From Gracilaria domingensis (Eukaryota; Rhodophyta; Florideophyceae; Gracilariales; Gracilariaceae), in NCBI GenBank assembly GCA_022539475.1, contig VCMS01000063.1, positions 1 through 64,000 on the forward strand: DNA of 64,000 nt. Direction: 5' to 3'. Each line of letters opens with the position of its first letter. Position 1 is the first letter of the stretch. This document shows positions 53,113 to 62,252 of this stretch, in pieces. Position numbers and translations under genes: made by a program. The notes below the pieces were generated by a model, which saw only the letters and a list, made by a program, of their open reading frames with translations, was not told the origin of the DNA and ran no database searches.

Positions 53113-53856
53113 CAACATGCGACAGGACTGCCGATTTGTTTCTTTTTTTTTCCGTCTGTGCGTTTGTCATTGTCAGCAACCTCTCATCTCAGCTACACGT
53201 AACAAGCCATACACGTCCGCGGTGACGAGGAGTCTGCTCGTAGCTGCTGGGTGCGCGCAAAGGAGGGCTAGAAGGCTACGCCACCTTCGTAGATAGATCT
53301 GCTCTTGTGTTCCTGTCACAAGAAGTGCCGAGGAGGTACGACGGAAACACACCTGTACAACCACTACTAAACGCAACCAATTTATTTGCCCCCACCGACC
53401 TTTCCAGCGCTCTAAGCATGATGCCGTGCATCGCTGCCGCGCAGCATCGCTGGTAGACTTACCACCATCCACCACAAGTAACTTGTGACAAGTGCGACGC
53501 AGCACCGTCGAATCGTAGTTATCATTTGCAACATGATGTTGCACTGGTCCGATTGGTGCATAAGGTTACTGCAGGCAAGAATACAGCGTCTGCTGTGTGC
53601 ATCAACTTCACGGGGCCAGCGCAGTTGATGAACGTTCCAGCCCGTGGCCTCATGGCCTCTGGCCCCAACCAAGTCATGATCGTCATCATCGTTTAACACT
53701 CCCCCTTTGTACCGCCGCACTTTCCAACACTCGCTTCTTGCAGCACCAACCACTAAACACGCCCTGTGCGCCTGTACTACGGGGCCTGTAGTACCGTTAC
53801 CTTTTGGTACAACCTCGAGACTTTGCTTGCCCGGAATCACGCGCATTGGGGACGAG
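53113..53856. other. Intergenic region before the RING-Cys-relay gene
   Basis: About 740 bases. Frames open on both strands at 53412-54038 overlap the next gene and have no family character. The frame of the next gene is open from 53707, but the first credible start is at 53857. Confidence 0.4.
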
Positions 53857-55323
53857 ATGAGCAACGCGAGTGCCGCTGCCGCATTCGAAGACACCTCGGT
53901 GGATTGTGCGATATGCTTGGAACCACTGCAGCAGGAGCACTCGATAACATTGTCGTGCGGCCACAAGTGGCACCTTGGCTGCGTGCGAGAACAGCTTCGA
54001 GTGGCGGAGCCAGACTTTAGCAGACCTCTGCTGTTCACAGGCTATCGCTGCGCAAAATGCGCGCGCTTCTGCCAACACCCGTTGCTAGACGGGGCCACAC
54101 GCTCTGTGTCGCACCTCAGCGACACCGTTGACCAACTCATGTTGCAGCAGGCGCGAGTGGATCGGCTGCACTTGCATTCGTCGGCAAGCGACAAGACTGG
54201 CGCGTTTTACGGGCGGCTGTTGGAATATGCGCGCAGAGTGTACGCGTTCTACATGTGCTCCATATGCAACAGTCCCTATTTTGGGGGAACGATGCAATGT
54301 GCCGAGCGTGTGCCCACGCTGGCGACGCAGGATCGCGTATGTCCCCGGTGCTCGCCGCGAACATGTTCCACATGCACGGATACCGCACACACGCCGTTTT
54401 ACACATGGAAGTGTCGCTTCTGTTGCAATGCCGCTACGTATGTGTGCTACGGAAGCACTCACCTTTGTGCGCAATGCCATCCTGAAGACGACGGACGCGC
54501 GCACAGGGCCAATATCAGCACAAAGCGGTGCAAAGGTCGGCCTGAATGCGCCCAACCGCTGCCCAACGGCAAACACTTTCACCAGAATGGACCGTCCAAC
54601 CATTGCGAGCAGCTTTATCACTGCGGAGCTTGTGAATCAGAACAAAGCGCTCCCGAGGCGGTCCAACGGGCACCAAACTTTGAACGCGGATCACGCAATC
54701 TGATACACAATGCCAGCGGCGAGCACGGTACACAAGGCTGGCAGCAACTGGGAGTGTTTGACTGGCAAATCGAAGATAGCCAAGTGCGTTTCTTCCACAA
54801 TGAGACCAATTTCGTTTCGTCGTATGCGTGGAGCCAAATGGTTCAAGTCGTCGACCTGCGTCACTTCGTGCGAGATCCTTCACAAGCGCTGATAGAGTTC
54901 TCCGCCCGCTTCATGGCGCGCACAGATTGTCCGTCAGTGTTCGTACTCGAAGCGGCCATTTACAACGAACAGGCACAAGAGCTGCGCTACATGTCGCTGA
55001 ACGAACCGAAAGACGCGCCAGTGGACTTTTGGGACATGGCGCGGCTAGTTTCACCGCCGACTGAAAATGCTTGTTTCGCGTTGCTGTTGGTGTCTGGACG
55101 CGATAAGCGCTGCTGGCGCGGCCACTACGGCTCCAAAGTGACCGCGTGCAGTGTGCGAGTGATGCTAGAGCACTCGGATGACGACAACGAAATGCTTCTG
55201 GAGGCGGCCTTCGCCGATGCGGACGAGGTGCCGATGCCATCGCGCTCGCAGTCACGACTCCTTGCGCACGCTTTTTATCTCTCAAGGCAGGCTGCTGCTT
55301 CTCGACGCGGTCAACGTGTCTGA
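53857..55323 (+). CDS. RING-Cys-relay (MYCBP2-like) E3 ligase with FBA domain
   Basis: 488 codons from MSNASAAAA. RING finger: CAIC at 17-20, CGHKWHLGC at 34-42, CAKC at 65-68. Then a tandem-cysteine domain of the MYCBP2/PHR type: FYMCSICNSPYFGGTMQC, VCPRC, WKCRFCC, THLCAQCH, HCGAC. In MYCBP2 two Cys pass ubiquitin onto Thr/Ser. The equivalents here are Cys148 and Cys197. Asp159 stands where a Glu is found, and His208, Tyr198 and Leu203 fill the other pocket positions (my alignment from memory). Residues 278-438 form an FBA domain: NLIHNASGEHGTQGW, FVSSYAWSQMVQVVDL and CSVRVMLE. FBA domains of FBXO2-type F-box proteins bind glycoproteins. The 4,600-residue body of animal MYCBP2 is absent. I infer a compact ligase with its own substrate-binding module. 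Confidence 0.82.
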   Translation: MSNASAAAAFEDTSVDCAICLEPLQQEHSITLSCGHKWHLGCVREQLRVAEPDFSRPLLFTGYRCAKCARFCQHPLLDGATRSVSHLSDTVDQLMLQQARVDRLHLHSSASDKTGAFYGRLLEYARRVYAFYMCSICNSPYFGGTMQCAERVPTLATQDRVCPRCSPRTCSTCTDTAHTPFYTWKCRFCCNAATYVCYGSTHLCAQCHPEDDGRAHRANISTKRCKGRPECAQPLPNGKHFHQNGPSNHCEQLYHCGACESEQSAPEAVQRAPNFERGSRNLIHNASGEHGTQGWQQLGVFDWQIEDSQVRFFHNETNFVSSYAWSQMVQVVDLRHFVRDPSQALIEFSARFMARTDCPSVFVLEAAIYNEQAQELRYMSLNEPKDAPVDFWDMARLVSPPTENACFALLLVSGRDKRCWRGHYGSKVTACSVRVMLEHSDDDNEMLLEAAFADADEVPMPSRSQSRLLAHAFYLSRQAAASRRGQRV

Positions 55324-55623
55324 TCCGCTCCGTCCATGCACTGCAGGTGCTAACAATCGTCAACTAAACGGTTTCCACAATAGAAACGTTGCCGACAAGA
55401 ACGTGAGAGCTCAAGCTCACGTACCGTTGTTGCTCCCTCGACTCTTCACTCATGGCATGTATAGTATGTACGAAATAACATATCGTTTACCAGTTCCAAA
55501 CATGATCGAGCTACCACTACCTTTGTATGAACATGTGTACTTCGTAGATTGCACTTCTTCAACAATATGTACAGACGCCCTGTTCAACTCCCAGGACGAT
55601 ACAAAACTCCAAACGATGTTGAG

Positions 55624-58600
55624 TCAAAGCGATTCGAATTTGTTTCGTTCGGGAGCCCGTCTTGTCCAATGCTCATTACCGCAGATGAAATCAGGTCTCA
55701 CAATCTTTGCTCTGTCCAGCAGCCACCCATCGCGATCGATTCGAAAGTAAAGGCCCTCCGCCGGTCCCTCATAGTAATGGCTTTCACAGTTCAAAGCAAG
55801 TTCCGTGATGCTTGAAACTGTAATCTCGCTTGGCACAACTATTTCCCTCACGGCACAGATTTTTGTATCTTCCAACTCCTTTCGGAACGCGGAACGGCTA
55901 AGAAACTTATGCTCGGCTTTGTCAAACAAATCGAACGCAAGAAACACGCTCGGGAGCTTCGAGTAAAGGATGCTATGCTTGGCGTACATCCATTCACCGT
56001 ACAATACCCGCTCACCGGCGCGGAGCACTTTTCGAAGATCTTCTTCGTAGGTCTGCACAAAGAAATTGATCAGTTTGAATTGCAGGTGACTCTTAGTGTT
56101 CACAAAGTGTGATCTGTTTTGCACTAGAATGTTACTGCTTTCCGGGCAGAGGCTGAATCCAAGATTTGCCCCATCCACTTTTTCTTCTATAGTCAGCGTC
56201 ATATTCTTCTCGAGTTGTGTCATATTCAATATCTTTATCATCTCGTTTAATTCCCGATTATCCATAACTATATCGTCATCCGTGACGCTTCCTCCAAGAT
56301 TGAGAATATGTCGCGTCCGAGGAAATTTGAAGAAACCAGAAAGACGAATAGGCCTTTCTGGGGAATTGTCTACTCCGGTGGAACAGCACTCAGATGATGC
56401 GTTCTTTGCGAATCGCGCGTAGCCTTCTCTTCCTGGGTCGATGATTCCGTTCTCGCCATCATTTGCCGACACGCCGGCGTTTTGTATCCTTACAACACCC
56501 TCGTTGGAGCTTACACATTTGCCCCTGGTTTCCATGTCGCTTGCTGCTAAACTGCGCTCCCCAGGAATGGCAGAAATTCTATCAGAACAACTTGTCAAAG
56601 CTTTCCTGTCCTGCTCAACACGGAGTGATTTACCAATTTCTTGTCGTTTTGCGCCCGAGAATCCTCCCATTTGATTCAAGAAGCTTTCAATGGAGAACCT
56701 TCCACGAATAACGTAGATAGCCTCAAAACCTGTCTGCAAATCTTTGTCGCTCGGTGCTTGAAAAGCTTTAGAGACACCTTGAATCACATGAGAAGCAGAA
56801 CCTGGTACCAATGTGGGGTGATTGATGCGCCGCTCAGCTCTCATAATACACAATTCTGGAGGAATATCAAGGTGAACAATAATAGCAGAGCTAGGACAGA
56901 ATGCACAACGAAACCATTCTTCTCTGTCGCTCAGTCTTGGATTGCATCTGTCAACTATGGGACAAACCTCAGGCCTTTTGGCAGCATGTGAAACAGAAGA
57001 CAGACACGAATCTCTAGAGCCAAGGGTGTCCTGACATACCGGGACAAATCTGCTCTTGTTCAGAGCAACCAGCCGATTCGCTAAAACACTTTTTCCACTT
57101 CCTGGCAAACCGCACAGAACAATCATAGATGGGAATTTTTGCAATGGACGCCCGCGAAGTTCAAGATCAGCATCATTTTCTTTGACTGATATGACACTGG
57201 GATATACGAGTTCATAACGGTTTTCGTTCCAAATCAAATCATGCAGTACCGTGTACCTCCGCCACAGTTCCGTATAGAAATCGTTCAATAACTTTTCTTG
57301 ATCGAAACTCAACCTTAACGTTGTTACTTCACTCTTCACAAATTTCACAGCGTCCTGAGCAGACATTTCCGGTTGCCGCACCGCTAGCGCACACTCTGTG
57401 TCTTTACAGCCCCCTATAAACTTGTGTGTCTCGTCTGTACTGTTCAGTGTTGTACACTGTGAGCATAGACTCGGATAAGTAGAAAAGCCGAACAACATAA
57501 GCCAAACAGCCATGAGCAGGCCAGTGCGTCCGTTCCCTTCCATGCTATGAACAAGGGTCACTTTTGCGTTTGCGACTTGAGCAACAAACATATCGATCTG
57601 GTGAAAAGTGGCGGCGCGCCCCCTGCGAATGGGAAGATACAAATTGCGGCACGATCCACTGAACCACGACGATTGCATCGGCTGCTCAATAGTAAGAGAC
57701 ACAATCTGAGTGAAACCAGCGCTTTCCATGGCCGTGATCTGATTCCTTGAGGAGGGCATAGCGGAGACTGCCAAACGAAGAGGGACTAGCCATGTGAACG
57801 CCTGTGGGAGTTCAACAACGCACGGAGCTTTGTCAACCTTTCCGAGATGTAAGATGTAGGCTGTGTAGCTCGATGCACGTTCGACAGCACTTTTGTCGAC
57901 AGACGGCAACGCTAGCGTCTTGCTTTTCCTGCGGGACCACACGTGGTTGACGATTTCGCAATGCGTGATTCGTTGTTTCGTCGACAACCGCTCCCATACG
58001 AGGCAATTGTATAGAACTGGAAAGCGCTCTTGAACGTTACTTTGTTGCGGGACAAAAGCAACATTCAGACCAATGTAAGGAACATGGGGCAAACAACGTG
58101 CCAGAAGCGCATGCACTCTAGATTCTGCAGAATGAGGTATTTCGAGGATAAGAACAGCGTACCATACATCCAGCACGGCGAGCCAATACTGCTTCAACGC
58201 ACACCGAGCCTGAGCGCGTTGCAAATACGACGTGGGATTGGAGGGGTCCAGTGAAACGAGAGAGTTCGCTTCTGACAAGACGCGGTGGTCGCGCGGATCA
58301 AGGCGCGCCACTGCAACCATACGAATAGCGGCAATTTGACGTCGAGCATGAATCGAGGAGTTTACGTGTTCAATTAAATCAGTAATGTGGTACAGATCAT
58401 GAACCACAGAAGCATACTGCGGCGAAAATGTAGCAGCGGTTCTGGCGAGCTGTAACAAAGCATCAACATCTACAGCAGGATTGAGTTGCTGCAGCGGTTT
58501 GAACGCGGTTCCAGAAGCGTGGTGCGAAAGATTGAGCAGAATACGAAAGGATTTGTGCGGGAGTCCCACTCTCGCGCGGGCATGTTGTGCATGAGGCCAG

Positions 58601-58911
58601 AATAATGCAAGATATTGCGCTCGTGATTGTTCAGCAGAGGAATCTCCGTGAGAGATTCCCAGGATCACAGGTGGATGCGATGCGGATTCCTCGAGATAGT
58701 TGATAAGAAGTGAGGTGGCGTGGAGACCCAATGCGTGACACTCCGAGGCAGAGGCAATGGAAACTGAAGCTGGTATTGAAGGTGTGCTATGGGACGCGCT
58801 GAAATCGCGTGATGAAAGCGTGCCGGGCAGCAGTGTGTCAAGGAATGGAGCGGTGGCGCTTATAGCGCCGTCCGAGCGCGAAAAGGTGAAAGTGTGTGCG
58901 CCCGACGCCAT
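55624..58911 (-). CDS. Pseudophosphatase - polynucleotide kinase - RNA ligase fusion
   Basis: The frame opens at 59046 (1,140 codons); numbering below is from there. Met46 (58911, MASGAHTF) is the likelier start. Residues 200-330 look helical (TPR-like). A dual-specificity-phosphatase-like domain has VHSMEGNGRTG at 499-509: the catalytic Cys is Ser501, but Arg507 is kept. A P-loop kinase follows (CGLPGSGKSV, 645-654, with QDTLGSRD). After a disordered linker comes a nucleotidyltransferase: EEKVDGANLGFS with Lys956, then VLYGEWMYAKHSILY, EGLYFRID, and DRAKIVRPDF with Lys1114, the motifs I, IIIa, IV and V of RNA ligases. It probably heals and seals RNA (or DNA) nicks. The triple fusion resembles fungal Trl1 in concept but not in order. 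A CCCxxC-like QCTTLN cluster sits at 530. Confidence 0.78.
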   Translation of the reverse strand: MASGAHTFTFSRSDGAISATAPFLDTLLPGTLSSRDFSASHSTPSIPASVSIASASECHALGLHATSLLINYLEESASHPPVILGISHGDSSAEQSRAQYLALFWPHAQHARARVGLPHKSFRILLNLSHHASGTAFKPLQQLNPAVDVDALLQLARTAATFSPQYASVVHDLYHITDLIEHVNSSIHARRQIAAIRMVAVARLDPRDHRVLSEANSLVSLDPSNPTSYLQRAQARCALKQYWLAVLDVWYAVLILEIPHSAESRVHALLARCLPHVPYIGLNVAFVPQQSNVQERFPVLYNCLVWERLSTKQRITHCEIVNHVWSRRKSKTLALPSVDKSAVERASSYTAYILHLGKVDKAPCVVELPQAFTWLVPLRLAVSAMPSSRNQITAMESAGFTQIVSLTIEQPMQSSWFSGSCRNLYLPIRRGRAATFHQIDMFVAQVANAKVTLVHSMEGNGRTGLLMAVWLMLFGFSTYPSLCSQCTTLNSTDETHKFIGGCKDTECALAVRQPEMSAQDAVKFVKSEVTTLRLSFDQEKLLNDFYTELWRRYTVLHDLIWNENRYELVYPSVISVKENDADLELRGRPLQKFPSMIVLCGLPGSGKSVLANRLVALNKSRFVPVCQDTLGSRDSCLSSVSHAAKRPEVCPIVDRCNPRLSDREEWFRCAFCPSSAIIVHLDIPPELCIMRAERRINHPTLVPGSASHVIQGVSKAFQAPSDKDLQTGFEAIYVIRGRFSIESFLNQMGGFSGAKRQEIGKSLRVEQDRKALTSCSDRISAIPGERSLAASDMETRGKCVSSNEGVVRIQNAGVSANDGENGIIDPGREGYARFAKNASSECCSTGVDNSPERPIRLSGFFKFPRTRHILNLGGSVTDDDIVMDNRELNEMIKILNMTQLEKNMTLTIEEKVDGANLGFSLCPESSNILVQNRSHFVNTKSHLQFKLINFFVQTYEEDLRKVLRAGERVLYGEWMYAKHSILYSKLPSVFLAFDLFDKAEHKFLSRSAFRKELEDTKICAVREIVVPSEITVSSITELALNCESHYYEGPAEGLYFRIDRDGWLLDRAKIVRPDFICGNEHWTRRAPERNKFESL

Positions 58912-59046
58912 GCGGGCGCGTAGATGGGGCAAAGCATTTCCGAAGCTAAAGGGCAGAAGGCCTCTTGAAGGGCGGTGGAAAAGGAAGAAGGCGCCGCTCA
59001 GACAACAGCGCGACCACGTCGGCGGCGCTTTGGACACGCGCCGCAA

Positions 59047-59912
59047 ACGCTGACGTGTTCGGATTTCGAACTTCGGAATGTGAGTGCGTGTAGGCTACAC
59101 GGTGTAGCACGCCTATGAACGACAGCGTGCACACGCCGTCACGTGCCGGCCGCGCTCTCCAAGAGCTTGCGCAACGTCTCGCGATGCGATTTCACCTTCA
59201 GTGCCGCGCCGCTTCCCCCCCCCAAAACCGCTTCTGTGTAACTTTTGTCTACGGCGGCGCCGACCACGTCCTCTCGCGTCCCGCCGTCGGCGCCATGGCC
59301 GCCACTCTCCATATGAACGGCGCCGCCGCCGTGTCCGCGCTCGACGTGGCTGCCAATTTGCTCCCCAAAGCAGTCAACGACGTTATTCTTCTCCGCCACC
59401 GCCGAACCATAAGATTCTCCTCATTCGCATCCACTCGGGCCATTCCGTTGTGGTGAACTTCCACCTCCCACGTTCTCCTCCGTCTTTACTGTTTGTCCCT
59501 TCCGTTGTCTTTCATGCCACAGTTCACACTTTCACTTCTGATGACCTCACAGATTCAACGACTGCTTCGGAACGTCATAGCACTGCATCACCTCCATCAA
59601 TTCTTGCATTCCTATCGCCTGCTCGATACCCGCCTCCCAAAACCATAGTATCTTTCTACTCGTCTGAGATTCGTTTGTGGGCCGTACTGGTTCTGCTCCT
59701 ATGCTATATCGGGACAATACATTCGCCCAGCCTTCAGCTTAACGTTGAAGCTATTCGCGAACTCATACTTATATTCACCCTAACCGAAACCAAACCCTCT
59801 GTCACTACCATTCACAATCGTCTTCCTTGCTACCAAGTTCTATCGAAGCCACAACCTTCCTCGCATTGAATCCTACTCCAGTCTCTGTTCTCCAACCACC
59901 ACAATCTCTTCC
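59047..59912. other. Intergenic region between ligase and carrier genes
   Basis: About 860 bases. A plus frame at 59115-59456 gives MRFHLQCRAAS, FVYGGADHVLSR and HMNGAAAVSALDVAANLLPK, which look weakly protein-like. A longer frame at 59201-59869 has a hydrophobic segment near its end. Neither could be assigned and I do not call a gene; one of them may be a short RNA-binding (Alba-like) gene. Confidence 0.3.
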
Positions 59913-61354
59913 ATGACTTCTTCTTCTTCGCAAATTCTCGGATCCAGTCTGAGCGGTAGTATCGAGCTGCTAACACTATGTTCCGCCGGAGCGTACCTTG
60001 TGCACTCCGGGATTCTCGATCGGCAGTTAACAAGAAAGCTATCCAAAGCCACAAAAGATGTGTTCATCCCGTGCCTTGTGTTCGGTTCCATTCTCCATAC
60101 AGCACGCTCCGCCATTGACACATTACTTTCCAGCGATGACGCATTCTACGCCCTTCAGGAAATATGGGTGCCTGTCATTCTCGCCTTCTTCGTTTTGGGC
60201 ATAAGTGCATTGTTTGCTGTTCCAATTACCAGCATTATTGCTTCCGACAAGCAAGAGCCTGTGCGACGAGCAATTTTTGTATGCCTCACGCTGGGGAATG
60301 CCAACGTCCTGCCTTTGCTAGTTATGCAATCCCTCTGCGATACGTTTCCACCACTGATGCAAACCCCACATTGCTATGAAAAGAGCATGGGATATGCTTC
60401 TCTGTTCCTTACCATCATCAACATCATATCCGTACGTTCACATAAATCACCATTTCGCAATCTTGTCCAAGCGCTAACGCCCCTATTCTCATCTCGTACA
60501 TTTGCAGTGGATGACCCTGTACCAATACCTGAGAGCTTCGCCAGACAGCGCTGCTCGCCTGCCTGTGGCGGAAAATGAACCCTTACTGGCCCCGAACTGC
60601 GCTCCTGAGGAGGAAAAGGATGGATTTTATGAAGCTATGAGTCGCTCATTTAACTCTCCAATCTTTCTGTCCATGATTGCTGCAATAGCTCTTGCATTTG
60701 TACGTATCACATTCAACTCCTTTCAAGTCTGTCAAAATACTTACCCTCTTCCCATTTCATATTCAAAAGATATACCCAGTTGCAAATGCATTGCTCCATC
60801 ATCAAGGAGTACTGCGGCCAGTTATGCTCTCTATTAACATTCTGGGCAACGTTGTTGTTCCAGTAAATGCCATAGTGGTGGGAGCTGAATTCTACCACAC
60901 ATTCACGGAGGTATGTTTTTGATCTGTTAACTTCAAACGGCAGTATTCTTCTCCAGTGCTACTGACACTCGAGTTCTCTCATATACAGGAGGATAATCGA
61001 CAACACGGCTATCAGCAGGACGAAGTGTTTGGTACCCGCGTGTTTGCCGTAATCTTGCTATGGCGGTTGGTAGTCTTACCGGCTTTGGCACGCTTCCTTT
61101 ACTCAACCCTGGGTTTGGCTTCTCACGTTCACAGCCCCCTGCTGGGCATATTTGGTCTGGTAGAATTTAACAATCCCACTGCGAACACAACCGTCATGAT
61201 GATGTCATTGGTGAGAAACAGATTGAACCGGGCTGGTAGGCAGCTTTGTCGTGATGTTGTGCAAACCGTGTTTATCCAATTCGTATTCACTCCTATCTTC
61301 TTAACTCTCAACACCGCTGCTGCCCTCCATATGCAGTATTCTGGTAATATGTGA
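59913..61354 (+). CDS. PIN/PILS-like (auxin efflux carrier family) membrane protein
   Basis: Four exons: 59913-60431, 60508-60699, 60770-60910 and 60989-61354. Introns start GTACGT, GTACGT and GTATGT and end in AG. The joined protein has 405 residues and all junctions are phase 0. N-terminal membrane block: LSKATKDVFIPCLVFGSI, VPVILAFFVLGISALFAVP, LTLGNANVLPLLVMQSL. GN-x2-x-LPL is the family's pore motif. A hydrophilic central loop follows (exon 2, ending FYEAMSRSFNSPIFLSMIAA). The C-terminal block has HHQGVLRPVMLSINILGNVVVPVNAIVVG and RLVVLPALARF. The layout (five helices, loop, five helices) is that of auxin efflux carriers. PILS proteins of plants act at the ER membrane; the substrate in an alga is not known. 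Confidence 0.82.
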
Positions 61355-61883
61355 CGGGTGCGATGAGCTTCGTGACCGCTTCCCCCTAAATCATGAGTGT
61401 AGACAAGGAACGGTCCACAACGGCCAGGGCCCGTGGCAGATAGAACGATACAGGCCACGTTCTGTGAAAGTACGAAACAGACTTTCGAGAAAGAAGGGGT
61501 TTGTCGTGCTGAGCTGACGAATTGGATCCAGTGGCGGCGCAATGCGGCGGTCAAAAAGGGCGGTTGACCATCGGCTCACCCCCAGCGTCCGCCACTGCCA
61601 GCTCCTTCCCTCCCACCGTCTGCTTTCTTCTTGGTACAGACAGCGCGCAACTGGCAGGGGCTGGCTGCGCCAGGCCCAAAGCGGTCGTTTGGTTCTCATT
61701 TTCTTTCCCGAACAATAAAGGTATTCTTTACATTCGCTCGCACTCGGCATAAAGATGTGACAAATATCGTCGGTGCGGCGAACTCTACGCAAAACCCAAT
61801 GTTTATCCCCGCTGTTGACCGTCTGTTGATGTATCTAGATACTGTGTGTTGCTTCTCAGCCAATGCCCACACCCGCCCATTTA
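61355..61883. other. Gene-free spacer
   Basis: Frames up to 133 codons on the minus strand, without family character. Nothing else seen. Confidence 0.4.
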
Positions 61884-62252
61884 TCACGTCATCTCGCCCA
61901 CCACCTTCAGAACGTACAACCCACCCCTGTTACCTTGCACCCGTACATCGTAATCAAAATAGAGATTCTGAAGGCTACCCACAAGGTCCTGCTTCTTCAT
62001 ATCAAATCGCATCATGTTCCCAACCTGCACCTCAACGAAGTTGATTCTGAATTAGAGGATGTTTTTGCGCGTCAGCGACTTCGACAAGCTCAAATGGAAG
62101 CGAAACGCCTGGTTTACACTAAACGGTCCCAGCAAGAAGCGCTTCTCGAATGCGCCAATATCATCTCTGGCGCCGACTGTGAGATACACCTCATCGCACT
62201 GCTGCCGCTGCGGCTTTCCCGTCGCCAACACATCCGGCAGCGTAGTGTACAT
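61884..62252 (-). pseudogene. Small conserved-looking ORF interrupted by TAA
   Basis: The frame begins MYTTLPDVLATG at 62252 and runs 66 codons with DEVYLTVGARDDIGAFEKRF, then GPFSVNQAFRFHLSLSKSL. A TAA follows at 62052-62054, after which the same frame continues NFVEVQVGNMMRF, DMKKQDLVGSL and NLYFDYDVRVQGNRGGLYVL to a TGA at 61884. Both parts have alternating beta-strand patterns like a single small domain. I do not recognise it. A short intron around the TAA is an alternative to nonsense mutation, as this genome uses introns of about 70 nt. Confidence 0.4.
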
